Source of the DNA: JARRQB01 sp965368585
GTDB lineage: Bacteria > Pseudomonadota > Gammaproteobacteria > Chromatiales > Chromatiaceae
DNA length: 17,102 nt
Direction: 5' to 3'
Assembly (NCBI GenBank): GCA_965368585.1
Contig: CBDUNM010000114.1
Coordinates: 1 to 17,102, forward strand
Shown piece after piece: positions 1 through 8,488 of the stretch. The translations under genes were made by a program, and so were the position numbers. The first letter of the stretch is position 1. Each line of letters starts with the position of its first letter. Below the pieces are notes generated by a model. The model searched no databases. It had not been told where the DNA came from and worked only from the letters and a program-made list of their open reading frames with translations.

Positions 1-72
1 TAAGCCTACGTGGCGGTGCGAACACCGCCCTTACCTTACCGCTTCGTTACGATGGCTGAGAAATAGGAATAA

Positions 73-693
73 TCAGGATCGGATATGACCCTGTATATGC
101 TGCCGAAAATGATGCAGCATCATCGTACCGCCCTGTACCCGCATTGCTCTCAGGCGCTCATTTAACGCCTGGAGTTTCCGATGGAACCGCTTACGCTGCG
201 TCTCGGCCTTGCAGTGCAGGCCGTCGCGCCGTAGCAGCGACGACATATGGCGGCGCAGCGCCCCTTGTTGCTGCTTCAACTGCTGGCGGGATCTCAAAAG
301 ATCCCGATCCTCCTCGAGCTGCGCATCCGGCATTGCCACGACCGCAAACAACTCGTTCGCGTAAAACTCGGCACGACCATCCGCATCAATGAAATCTGTC
401 TGCACCGACTTGCCTGCTCGTCGTGGGATGCGCGATGGCGCGACCTCCACGCAAGCATAGCCTCGATCTCTCAGTTCGCGCTGTAGTGAGAAGCCAATGT
501 GTGACGCTTCGCAACAGAGTTTCATCTGCACCGCGCCGAATTGCCCACGCACCCTCTCGATTTGTCCGACCAGGTTCTGCAATGTCAGACAACAGTGGAA
601 GTCCGGCATTTCGCCCGAGTGCCGTTCCAACGCGCATTCGTGGTAGCGCACCTCATCGACGTCATTCCCCCCATAGACGACGCTCTGGTTCAT
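73..693 (-). pseudogene. IS110-family transposase, N-terminal part only
   Basis: This is the front half of a DEDD recombinase of the IS110 family, which moves its element using a RuvC-like nuclease domain plus a C-terminal serine domain. With the start at 691-693 the four acidic residues of the RuvC-like fold are visible as D11 (GGNDV), E62 (CCEAS), and D100 and D103 (TDFIDA), at positions close to those known for IS110 proteins such as IS621. The block VEVAPSRIPRRAGKSVQTD is typical. That start has a strong GGGAGG ribosome site (699-704) with 5-bp spacing; a frame-open extension to 720 lacks one. Only about 206 residues remain, whereas the family is usually about 320-420, and the Transposase_20 domain with the catalytic serine is missing. 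Beyond the stop, another frame shows weak family-like residues (GKGGVRTAT) up to the window edge, suggesting decay rather than a natural end. Family assignment is firm; activity is very unlikely. Confidence 0.85.
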
Positions 694-698
694 AGGCG

Positions 699-704
699 CC
701 TCCC
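699..704 (-). promoter_or_regulatory. Ribosome binding site deciding the IS110 transposase start
   Basis: On the minus strand GGGAGG lies 5 bases before the ATG at 693-691. It supports the internal ATG over the upstream open-frame start at 720, and that choice places the first catalytic Asp at residue 11, as in the family. Confidence 0.6.
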
Positions 705-720
705 GTTCGCTCTGGCGCAC

Positions 721-1259
721 TCAACCCCATGAGATAACCATCATCGATGGTATTACTCAGGGCAGGAGACGCCGTCTACAACTTTGCATACCCTCTGTTC
801 GACATGCGTGTCCGCCCGGTACTCGGGTATAGATCGCGAACCGGAAGCCAATCAGAGCAGGCACCGATCGACGCAGCGCTGATCTGCCCGTAAGCCGCCC
901 AGCGCAACGGGCGTGTAACGCACGAAACGCGTGCACAGCACGCACCTTAGCGGTGCAGGCATGGGGATTCTTCGGCGCAAGCCCTGAACGCGAGCGGCCG
1001 ATCTAGTTGCGCCCACACGGCCCTCAACAGCGCGCTCTCGCATCCCGGTAGGCCTGTTTAACCGCGCCTGAGCGGCTGGCAGGCGCCCCGCTTCCACTCT
1101 CGGCACGATAACTGCTTTCTGCAAGGCTCGAAGAGCACGATTTTCCGAGATGCCGCCGGTGCGCTATCGACGACCTGCGCTGATCATACCCGCCACCAAC
1201 CTCACGGGAACTGCTATGCCGTTGGCTGGTGGATCTAAAAAACTGTCGAGGACTACCCA
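721..1259. other. Non-coding stretch between the IS110 remnant and glutamine synthetase
   Basis: I see no gene here; the open frames on both strands are short and resemble nothing I know. The part next to the transposase start (roughly 694-900) is where an IS110-group element carries its left end and encodes its bridge RNA, so it may be an IS left-end remnant. I could not recognise the RNA from sequence. Two small stem-loops follow each other at 920-934 (GCACG/CGTGC) and 942-956 (GCACC/GGTGC). A GG-N10-GC spacing resembling a weak sigma-54 promoter sits at 1077-1093. No clear sigma-70 promoter was found. Confidence 0.4.
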
Positions 1260-3434
1260 ATGAGCCAAAGCGAAGCCCGTTCCCATGCGGTATTTGAAAT
1301 CACCACCGGCGCGCCCATCGCCGTCAAGAAGCCAGAGTCACTGGAGAGCATCTGGGCGAGCGACGTCTTCACCTTGTTGAAGATGGAAGAGGCCCTATCG
1401 AAGACCGCCTTCAAGGCGATGAAGAAGACCGTGGAGACAGGCGCGGCACTGGATCCCGATGTCGCCGACGACGTGGCGGCCGCGATGAAGACCTGGGCGC
1501 TGTCGAAGGGCGCGGATTATTTCGCCCACGTGTTCTATCCGCTCACCGGCGCCTCAGCCGAGAAACACGACAGTTTCATCGTCACCGATTCCAGCGGCAA
1601 GGCGATCACGGAGTTCAACGGCAGCCTGTTGACCAAGGGCGAGCCAGATGGCTCATCGTTCCCCAACGGTGGCATTCGCCAGACCAACGCGGCCCGCGGG
1701 TACACCTTCTGGGACCCGACCAGCCCCGCCTTCATCCTCGATACCGAGAACGGCGCGACACTCTGTATTCCGTCGGTGTTTGTCTCCTGGACCGGCGAGG
1801 CGCTGGACAAGAAGGTGCCCCTGCTGCGCTCCAACGCGGCCATGAACGAGGCAGGTACCAAGGTGCTGAAACTTATGGGCGAGACCGAGGTAGCACCGCT
1901 CAATTCGAGTTGCGGTGCGGAACAGGAATACTTTCTTGTGGATGCGAAGTTCGCGAACCTCCGCCCCGACCTGTTGCTCTGCGGACGCACGCTTTTCGGC
2001 GCCCCGTCGCCGAAGGGCCAGGAATTCGATGATCATTACTTTGGCGCCATCCCCGAGCGCGTGCAGGTCTACATGGAAGACGTCGAAGAGGCCCTCTATC
2101 GCCTCGGTATACCCGCCAAGACCCGGCACAACGAGGTAGCTCCCGGCCAGTTCGAGATCGCGCCCTATTTCGAGGCGGCCAACGTGGCCGCCGATCACCA
2201 GCAGATGCTGATGACCGTGCTGAAAAATACGGCGAAGAAACACGGTTTCGTTTGCCTGCTGCACGAAAAACCTTTTGCCGGAATCAACGGTTCGGGCAAA
2301 CACGTCAACTGGTCGATCGGCAATTCAACCCAAGGCAACCTGCTCGATCCAGGCGACACTCCGCACAAGAACCTGAACTTCCTCCTGTTCTGCGGCGCCG
2401 CGATCCGCGGCGTTCACCGCTATGGACCCTTGCTGCGCGCAGCCATCGCCTCGGCCGGCAACGATCACCGCCTGGGCGCCAACGAGGCGCCCCCCGCCAT
2501 CCTGTCGGTCTACCTCGGCAGTGAGATCGAGCAGATCTTCGAACAGATCAAAGACGGCAAGCTGGACGGAATCGGCACCGGCGGCGTCATGGATCTCGGC
2601 CTGTCGCAAATTATTCCGTTCGCCAAGGATTCGGGTGACCGCAACCGCACGTCGCCTTTTGCATTCACCGGCAACCGCTTCGAGTTCCGTGCCGTGGGGT
2701 CGAATCAGTCGGTTTCCGGCCCGCTGATCGCGATGAACACCATCCTCGCCGATTCCCTTAACTGGGTCGCAGAGAAGCTGGAGGCGGAACTGGCCAAAGG
2801 CAGCGAAAAACCGGCAGCGGTGATCGCCGTGCTGAAAGAGCTGATGAACGAACACAGTGCCGTGATCTTCGGTGGCGACGGTTACTCCGCGGAATGGCAC
2901 AAAGAGGCGGTCGATGAGCGTGGGTTGCTGAACCTCCCGACGACGGCAGACGCCCTGCCCTACCTCAATGACGACGCGGTCAAACAGCTGTTTAAGAGCA
3001 CTGGGGTGCTTTCACCGGTCGAGTTGGAGAGTCGCTACGAGGTCTACACCGAGATCTACGTCATGTCGATCGCCGTGGAGGCGAAGCTGGTGATCGAGAT
3101 GGCCAAGACCATCATCTATCCGGCCGCAATGCGCTACCTGGCGGAGCTCGCGGATACCGATGCCGCCGTCGGCGCGATGGGCATCACGCTGGATCGTTCG
3201 ACCGCCGAGACCATCGCGGAGAACGCCAACGCCATGATTGCGAAGGTTGGGGAGCTCGATACCGCGTTTGCGCGCGACGAATTTGACTCCACCAATGAGC
3301 ACACGCAGTTCTGCGCCAAGACGATCCGCCCTTTGATGGACCAGGTTCGCGTTTACGCCGATGCGCTGGAGGCCGAACTCGCCGACGAGCAATGGCCGCT
3401 GCCGAAATACCGCGAGATGCTGTTCATCAAATAG
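1260..3434 (+). CDS. glnN: Glutamine synthetase type III (GSIII)
   Basis: Cytosolic ATP-dependent ligation of ammonium to glutamate, giving glutamine. The 724-residue length fits type III enzymes (about 700-730) and not type I (about 470). Recognisable blocks are the GSIII N-terminal region with WDPTSPAFI and VFVSWTGEALDKK (around 155-190), the metal-binding glutamate strand SSCGAEQEYFLVD (around 216-228), RHNEVAPGQFEIAP (around 288-302), the substrate and nucleotide segment HEKPFAGINGSGKHVNWS (around 335-353) and DRNRTSPFAFTGNRFEFR (around 460-477). A long helical C-terminal extension typical of the type follows. The start is supported by GAGGA at 1248-1252 with 7-base spacing. It stands alone as a monocistron, with mobile-element debris on both sides. 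GSIII is best known from Bacteroidetes, cyanobacteria and some firmicutes and is less usual in Proteobacteria. The symbol glnN follows common use for type III. Confidence 0.96.
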   Translation: MSQSEARSHAVFEITTGAPIAVKKPESLESIWASDVFTLLKMEEALSKTAFKAMKKTVETGAALDPDVADDVAAAMKTWALSKGADYFAHVFYPLTGASAEKHDSFIVTDSSGKAITEFNGSLLTKGEPDGSSFPNGGIRQTNAARGYTFWDPTSPAFILDTENGATLCIPSVFVSWTGEALDKKVPLLRSNAAMNEAGTKVLKLMGETEVAPLNSSCGAEQEYFLVDAKFANLRPDLLLCGRTLFGAPSPKGQEFDDHYFGAIPERVQVYMEDVEEALYRLGIPAKTRHNEVAPGQFEIAPYFEAANVAADHQQMLMTVLKNTAKKHGFVCLLHEKPFAGINGSGKHVNWSIGNSTQGNLLDPGDTPHKNLNFLLFCGAAIRGVHRYGPLLRAAIASAGNDHRLGANEAPPAILSVYLGSEIEQIFEQIKDGKLDGIGTGGVMDLGLSQIIPFAKDSGDRNRTSPFAFTGNRFEFRAVGSNQSVSGPLIAMNTILADSLNWVAEKLEAELAKGSEKPAAVIAVLKELMNEHSAVIFGGDGYSAEWHKEAVDERGLLNLPTTADALPYLNDDAVKQLFKSTGVLSPVELESRYEVYTEIYVMSIAVEAKLVIEMAKTIIYPAAMRYLAELADTDAAVGAMGITLDRSTAETIAENANAMIAKVGELDTAFARDEFDSTNEHTQFCAKTIRPLMDQVRVYADALEAELADEQWPLPKYREMLFIK

Positions 3435-3459
3435 TGCCCGATCGGCCTCGGCGCAGTCA

Positions 3460-3492
3460 GGGGCGAAGTCACGCATGGCGTGGTCTCGCCCC
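3460..3492 (+). terminator. Hairpin after glutamine synthetase, possible terminator
   Basis: A GC-rich inverted repeat begins 25 bases after the glnN stop codon: GGGGCGA pairs with TCGCCCC and CACGC with GCGTG around a short ATG loop, with three mismatched positions between the two helices. Only a short T run (GAGTTTG) follows, so it is a weak candidate for a Rho-independent terminator. It could also simply be an mRNA 3'-end stabiliser. Confidence 0.4.
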
Positions 3493-3537
3493 CGATCGAG
3501 TTTGCACAGCCGCAAACCCTAACGACCATGCAGCGTG

Positions 3538-3904
3538 AGGAATGCCGCGACCAAATTCACCGAGGCCTTTAGCCTGCATGTCGCACCAGTATCCGGGATG
3601 ATCGCGTCGGCCAGGTGCGTTGTCCACCGCGGGCGCCTCGGTGCAATGGCTACGCGGAGAGGTTTGTTCGCTCTATCAAAGAACATTGTCTTGAACGCAT
3701 GGATTTTTTCGGTAAGCGGTCACATCGCCGCGTGCTACGCGAATATGAAGCCCATTATCGCAGGGAACGAAATCACCAGGGTTTGGCAAAAAGCTGCCGG
3801 AATGGTCTAACGTCGTCGACTTTTCGACGGCACCGGTACGGCGCCGTGAACGACTGGGCGGACTGCTGAGTTATTAGCATCGCGCAGCCGCTCGAATTTC
3901 ATGA
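3538..3904 (+). pseudogene. IS3/IS481-like integrase-core transposase, decayed C-terminal end
   Basis: Pieces of the C-terminal half of an rve-type DDE transposase are spread over all three forward frames. The first is ATKFTEAF (3550-3573), matching the usual D(T)KFTEAF strand. The main piece, from about 3615 to 3800, reads PPRAPRCNGYAERFVRS, then ECL-like, DFFGKRS, RRVLREYEAHY and RERNHQGL; the E of YAERF is the expected last catalytic Glu of the DDE triad. The third piece, from 3815, reads STAPVRRRERLGGLLSY, then a TAG stop at 3875-3877, then HRAAARIS and a TGA at 3902-3904. At least two frameshifts and one internal stop are therefore present, and the N-terminal half is absent. The remnant lies between the glnN hairpin and the 3' end of the RND operon. 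I am sure of the integrase family but not of the exact IS family. Confidence 0.8.
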
Positions 3905-3990
3905 TGCGGTTTTTGGGACCATACACGCTTGTGGACCGGCTGAGCGTTGCCGAACTTACCAAGCAGCCCACTAGAATGTTGGCCTTGCCT

Positions 3991-6900
3991 TCATAGCGGA
4001 GATTCCTGCAGTTCTTTCTCCAGGCGCTTCTGACGCTGTTGCGGGGAACCGGTGCGCTGCGCCAACAGATCGTAGGCCGCGGGTACCACCAACAGGGTGA
4101 ACAGGGTTGCCGCCAATACACCGTAGAGTATCACGGTACCTATCACGGCACGCGTCTCCGCGCCCGCGCCGGCGGATAACAACAGCGGCAGCGAGCCCGC
4201 CGCAGTTGTGATGCCCGTCATGACTATGGGTCGGAAGCGCACGTCGCAGGCCTCCAGCAGCGCTTCGTGAAACTCCTGTCCCTGGTCGCGCAGCTGATTG
4301 GCGAACTCGACGATCAGAATGCCGTTCTTCGCCGACAGTCCAACCAGCATGATCAGACCGATCTGACTGTAGAGATTCAGTGTATAACCCGACAGGTACA
4401 ATCCCAACAAGGCGCCGGCCATCGCCAGCGGTACGGTCAGCATGATAACCAGGGGATGTATCCAGCTTTCGAACTGGGCCGCCAGCACCAGGAATACGAT
4501 CAGCCCGCCGAGCAGCAATACGAACGACAGGGATTCGCCGGCGGCCTTGAAGTCGCGCGACTGCCCCTTGTAGTCGACAATGGCCTTGCCGGGCAGGTGC
4601 TCGGCGACCAGGCCATCCAGGTAGGCGAGGGCATTGCCCAGTGCAAGGCCGTCCTTGAGGTTGGCCTCGATGGTGATCGCCCGGACGCGGTTGTAACGAT
4701 TCAGCTGGATCGAATCGGCTACCTCTTCAAGCCGCACCATATTGGCCAGAGGGATCAGTTCGCCACTGCGCTGAGATCGCACATATAGATTGTCCAGGTC
4801 GGTCGGCGTGCGCTGGTCGCCGCGTTCACCTTCGACGATGACATCGTATTCCTCGCCGTCCTCGATGTAACTGGTGACCCGCCTTGAACCGAGCATGGTT
4901 TCCAGCGTGCTGCCGATCGCCCCGACGGTGACACCGAGGTCGGCGGCACGATCGTAGTCGATCACGACCTGCAGCTGCGGCTTGGTTTCCTTGTAGTCCC
5001 AATCCACGTCTTCGAGTCCGGGGTTGGTCTCGGCCAACTTTTCCAGCAACAGATCGCGCCAAGCGGCGAGTTCGGCATAGGTGCCGCCGCCAAGCACATA
5101 CTGCACCGGTTTTTGGATGCGGCTGCCTATGCCCTGACGCATCACCGGGAAGGCGCGCACCCCGGACAGGTCCGACAGGCGCTTGCCGATGTCCGCCATG
5201 ATGTCCCACGCCGGGCGGCGTGCGTTCCAATCGTTCAGCACATTGATCACGATGCCGCTGTTGAAGATCTGCAGATTGCCGAACGCACGCGGCGCACGAA
5301 CCAGCAGGCGGGTCACCTCACCGGATTCGACCAAGGGCATCAGGCGGCGCTCGATCTCGTCCATGTATTCTTCCATGTAGCTGTAGGTAGCGCCCTCGGG
5401 TCCATTGACCATGACGAAAAAGGCGCCACGGTCCTCTTTGGGTGCGTATTCGCTGGGTACTTTCTGCAGCAGCCAGTAGCTACCGGCAACGATGCCGACG
5501 AACCCCAGGACGACCAGCCAGTTGTGATTCAAGGTAGTACGCAGCAGGCGCAGATAACCGCGACGAATGGTGCCGAATGCCCGGTCGATCGCAGCTGCCA
5601 GGGGTTTGCTCGCATGGTTCTCTGGCAGCACCTGCGCGGCGAGCATCGGCGACAGCGACAGGGCGACGAAGCTGGAGAAACCGACCGCCGCCGCCATGGT
5701 TATGGCGAATTCTGAAAACAAGCGACCTACGTCACCCTGCAAAAACGCGATGGGCACAAATACCGCGATCAACACCACGGTTGTGGCAATGACCGCAAAG
5801 GCGACTTGGCGTGCGCCGCGGAATGCCGCAACCAGGCGTGTTTCGCCGTACTCTTCCATGCGCCGGTGGATGTTCTCCAGCATCACTATCGTGTCATCGA
5901 CCACCAGGCCGATCGCCAGCACCAAGGCCAGCAGGGTCAGGATATTGATCGAGAAACCCAGCATCCACAACATCAGGAAGGTGGCGGTCAGCGACACCGG
6001 AACGGTCACGGCGGGTATCAGGGTCGCGCGGATACTGCCGAGAAACAGAAAGATCACCAGCACCACCAGCATGATGGCTATACCGAGTGTCTTGTACACC
6101 TCGGCAATGGCGCCTTTGACAAACACCGAGGTGTCATAGCTCTGCTCGATATTCATACCCTCAGGCAGGCTGGGGTTGATATTGAGCACCTCGGCCTTGG
6201 CCGCATCCGCCACCGCGATGGTATTGGCCGTAGACTGTTTGATAATGCCTATGCCGACCATGGGCACGCCGTTGCCGCGGAAGAACGTTCGGGTTTCCGC
6301 CGCGGCTTTCTCGACGCGTGCCACATCACCCAATCTGACCAGGTAACCGTCCGCGCCGCGCGACAGCACCAATCGAGCAAAGTCTGCGGGCGCACGAAAG
6401 GCGCGCGATACCCGCACGGTAAACTGGCGATCAACCGAATCCAGGCTGCCGGCGGGCAACTCGAGATTCTCCGTGCGCAAGGCGTTTTCCACGTCGCTGA
6501 CCGACAGCTTGCGGGCCGCCAGCTGTTTGCGGTCCAGCCAGATGCGCATGGCAAAGGTCTGACCGCCGCCCACCCGCACGCGCGCAACGCCATCCAGTAC
6601 GGAAAACCGGTCCAGCAGATAGCGGCGCGCGTAATCGGACAATTCCGGCACGCTCATCCGGTCGCTGGTCAGATTCAGCCACATGATCACGTCGGCGTTG
6701 CTGTCGACCTTCTGTATTTCCGGCGGATCGGCCTCATCCGGCAGATCGGCCAGGATCGTCGATACCCGGTCGCGAATGTCGTTAGCCGCAGCATCGATAT
6801 CGCGGTCGACTGTGAATTCGACCGTAATGTTCGAGCGGCCGTCTTCACTCACCGACTGAATGAAACGGATGCCGGCGACCCCGGCGATACGATCTTCGAT

Positions 6901-7098
6901 CAAGCGCGTGATACGGCTTTCGACCACATTGGCCGCGGCGCCGCGATAACTGGTTTCCACCGACACCACAGGTGCATCGATGTCGGGATACTCGCGCAGC
7001 GGCAGCCGGTCAAAGGCCACCAGACCGAAGGCCACCAGCAACAAGGACATTACGGCGGCGAATACCGGTCGCCGCACCGAGACATCGGAAAGTATCAT
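3991..7098 (-). CDS. RND efflux pump inner-membrane subunit (HAE1, AcrB-like)
   Basis: A proton-driven inner-membrane exporter that passes substrates through a periplasmic adaptor to an outer-membrane channel. The 1035-residue length is typical. The N-terminal helix with RRPVFAAVMSLLL is followed by the periplasmic porter region, then TM helices from about residue 335. The proton-relay residues are present: D401-D402 in GLVVDDTIVMLENI (TM4) and K924 in GLSAKNGILIVEF (TM10). The LPEGMNIEQSYDTS and GGLIVFLVLAAQFESW segments are characteristic of the HAE1 group. Its ATG overlaps the stop of the upstream adaptor gene by 4 bp (ATGA), so the two are probably translationally coupled. Substrates cannot be read from the sequence; drugs, dyes, fatty acids or other hydrophobic compounds are all possible. 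No convincing terminator follows within the 90 bp before the transposase remnant. Confidence 0.95.
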   Translation of the reverse strand: MILSDVSVRRPVFAAVMSLLLVAFGLVAFDRLPLREYPDIDAPVVSVETSYRGAAANVVESRITRLIEDRIAGVAGIRFIQSVSEDGRSNITVEFTVDRDIDAAANDIRDRVSTILADLPDEADPPEIQKVDSNADVIMWLNLTSDRMSVPELSDYARRYLLDRFSVLDGVARVRVGGGQTFAMRIWLDRKQLAARKLSVSDVENALRTENLELPAGSLDSVDRQFTVRVSRAFRAPADFARLVLSRGADGYLVRLGDVARVEKAAAETRTFFRGNGVPMVGIGIIKQSTANTIAVADAAKAEVLNINPSLPEGMNIEQSYDTSVFVKGAIAEVYKTLGIAIMLVVLVIFLFLGSIRATLIPAVTVPVSLTATFLMLWMLGFSINILTLLALVLAIGLVVDDTIVMLENIHRRMEEYGETRLVAAFRGARQVAFAVIATTVVLIAVFVPIAFLQGDVGRLFSEFAITMAAAVGFSSFVALSLSPMLAAQVLPENHASKPLAAAIDRAFGTIRRGYLRLLRTTLNHNWLVVLGFVGIVAGSYWLLQKVPSEYAPKEDRGAFFVMVNGPEGATYSYMEEYMDEIERRLMPLVESGEVTRLLVRAPRAFGNLQIFNSGIVINVLNDWNARRPAWDIMADIGKRLSDLSGVRAFPVMRQGIGSRIQKPVQYVLGGGTYAELAAWRDLLLEKLAETNPGLEDVDWDYKETKPQLQVVIDYDRAADLGVTVGAIGSTLETMLGSRRVTSYIEDGEEYDVIVEGERGDQRTPTDLDNLYVRSQRSGELIPLANMVRLEEVADSIQLNRYNRVRAITIEANLKDGLALGNALAYLDGLVAEHLPGKAIVDYKGQSRDFKAAGESLSFVLLLGGLIVFLVLAAQFESWIHPLVIMLTVPLAMAGALLGLYLSGYTLNLYSQIGLIMLVGLSAKNGILIVEFANQLRDQGQEFHEALLEACDVRFRPIVMTGITTAAGSLPLLLSAGAGAETRAVIGTVILYGVLAATLFTLLVVPAAYDLLAQRTGSPQQRQKRLEKELQESPL

Positions 7099-8204
7099 TG
7101 AGCGGGGGCGGCTCCGGCCTGTGCGGTGGGCGTGTGCAGCAAGCCGCGGAGCGGCTGTCCGCCCTCGTCGACGGCGCGCACCGTCACGGCCTGACCTTCC
7201 CTGACGCGCATGGCGCCGTGCGTGATCACCAGATCACCTTCGGTCAGCCCCTCCAGTACCTCGACCTCGCCCGGCCGTCGCGAGCCGATCAGGATTTTGC
7301 GACGCTCGGCCTTGTAGCCGCTGCCGTCCGGCGCCGCTTTGTACACGAACTGTTCGGCGCCCAGCGGCATCAGGGCTGCTTCAGGGATGATCAGGGTCGT
7401 GCGCGGGTTCTTGATCAAGGTTACTTGCATCAACATGCCCGGCTTCAACAAGCGCTCAGGATTGGGCAGCAGCACCCGTACCAGCACCGAACGGGTTACC
7501 GGGTCGATGCGGCTGTCTATGCTGTACACTTCGCCGCTGAACTCGCGTTCGCCGTAGGCGCTTGAGATCGCCCGGACCTGCAACCCGGGCCGCAAGGCCG
7601 ACAGATATACGCTGGGCACCGACAGGTCCAGTTTCATCACCGAGTCGTCGTCGAGCGTGGTGATCAGGTCGCCGGGTTCCACCAAGGCGCCGACGCTGAT
7701 GTTGCGCAAGCCCACCACACCGGCGAACGGCGCCTTGATCAGGCGATCGGAAAGACGCGATTCGATAGCCAGCAGACGCGCACGCGCCGTTTCCAGTTCG
7801 CGGCCGCGTTCGTCCAGCAGGGACCTTGAGGCGGTGCCCGCGGTCGTCAGCGACTGCACGCGCCGGTGTTGCCGTTGGGCCTCGGAGACCAGGGCTTGCG
7901 CCTCGCTGAGCTGCGCGTGTTCCTCGTCGTCGGTCATCTCCAGCAGCACCTGGCCGGCGGTAACACGCTGGCCGTCGTCAAAGTTCAGCAGACGCACAGT
8001 GTCTGTCACGGTCGCGGTCAGCGCGACCGACTCCTTGGCGCGCAGGGTGCCCAGGGCCTCTATCCTGTCCTCGAAGGCTTGCAGGGTTGCCGCCGACACA
8101 GTTACGGGCGTGGGCGGCTTAGCCGGTGCGGCCGACACAACGCCGCAACCCAGGAGCATCAGGGCGCTCGCGACTAGCGGTCGGGAAACGGATTTGCAGG
8201 TCAT
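7095..8204 (-). CDS. RND periplasmic adaptor (membrane fusion protein, HlyD/AcrA type)
   Basis: Joins the RND pump to an outer-membrane channel. About 369 residues from the chosen ATG at 8204-8202, a usual length. The N-terminus MTCKSVSRPLVASALMLLG is an export signal, either cleaved after VVSA by signal peptidase I or, less clearly, a lipoprotein signal with Cys in LLGC. Then come the first half of the lipoyl/biotinyl-like domain (RAKESVALTATV...DGQRVTAGQVLLEM), a charged alpha-helical hairpin rich in E, Q and R (about 95-150), the second lipoyl half (IKAPFAGVVGLRNISVGALVEPGD), and beta-barrel and membrane-proximal domains ending in GLTEGDLVITHGAMRVREGQAV. The open frame extends to 8252, but the internal ATG directly precedes the signal peptide and has an AGAGG-like ribosome site upstream. 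It is the first gene of the operon. No regulator or outer-membrane channel gene is in view. Confidence 0.92.
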   Translation of the reverse strand: MTCKSVSRPLVASALMLLGCGVVSAAPAKPPTPVTVSAATLQAFEDRIEALGTLRAKESVALTATVTDTVRLLNFDDGQRVTAGQVLLEMTDDEEHAQLSEAQALVSEAQRQHRRVQSLTTAGTASRSLLDERGRELETARARLLAIESRLSDRLIKAPFAGVVGLRNISVGALVEPGDLITTLDDDSVMKLDLSVPSVYLSALRPGLQVRAISSAYGEREFSGEVYSIDSRIDPVTRSVLVRVLLPNPERLLKPGMLMQVTLIKNPRTTLIIPEAALMPLGAEQFVYKAAPDGSGYKAERRKILIGSRRPGEVEVLEGLTEGDLVITHGAMRVREGQAVTVRAVDEGGQPLRGLLHTPTAQAGAAPAQ

Positions 8205-8424
8205 GATGGCCGTGCCTCTTACGGGCTGAGTGGTTGATCGCTGTTGACTCAAGCAAGCACAAAAGCAGGCTGCGCCTCAGACAGTGCCGCACCAAGCGGT
8301 GCCTGGCGGTACCCACATGCTACGACTACCCTGAGCGGCGAAGGTTCGGCTTTCGGCAATATAGGCCTTGTTTCCGTTCGAAGAAAGCCCCACATCGCGT
8401 TTCCAACAGACTGTAGTCACGGCT
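8205..8424. other. Leader region between the intron remnant and the efflux operon
   Basis: About 220 bases without a gene. It must hold the promoter of the minus-strand efflux operon, but I could not pick out a convincing -35/-10 pair or operator. The 3' boundary of the group II intron remnant should fall close to the upper end, near 8415-8424, judged from the end of domain VI. Confidence 0.35.
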
Positions 8425-8488
8425 GGGATGCCTCTCACGTGGCACCCCCTGTACAGTTCCGTGCATGCGGCGTTGCCGCACTCGGCTC
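8425..8488 (-). ncRNA. Group II intron domains V and VI
   Basis: Reading the minus strand from 8488, GAGCCGAGTGCGGC, AAC and GCCGCATGCACGGAAC fold as a domain V hairpin. It keeps the catalytic AGC triad near its 5' end and the usual bulged lower/upper helix layout; the 3' strand CGGAAC departs by one base from the CGGATC I would expect for this intron type. Immediately after it, GGGGTGCC (8448-8441) pairs fully with GGCATCCC (8432-8425) around an 8-base loop, giving the domain VI hairpin. The maturase reading frame runs through domain V and stops in the domain VI loop. Ribozyme activity is not expected because domains I-III are absent. Confidence 0.75.

Noticed and set aside
12..29. Perfect 7-bp hairpin GGCGGTG/CACCGCC as a terminator
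   Set aside because: No T run follows on either strand, and the stretch may be part of decayed IS110 coding sequence.
5806..7101. 431-residue open frame antisense to the RND pump
   Set aside because: It is low-complexity His/Gln/Arg-rich sequence opposite well-conserved pump codons; a shadow frame.
8205..8252. Longer start for the periplasmic adaptor
   Set aside because: It would put 16 polar residues in front of the signal peptide; the ATG at 8204 has a ribosome site and a normal signal sequence.
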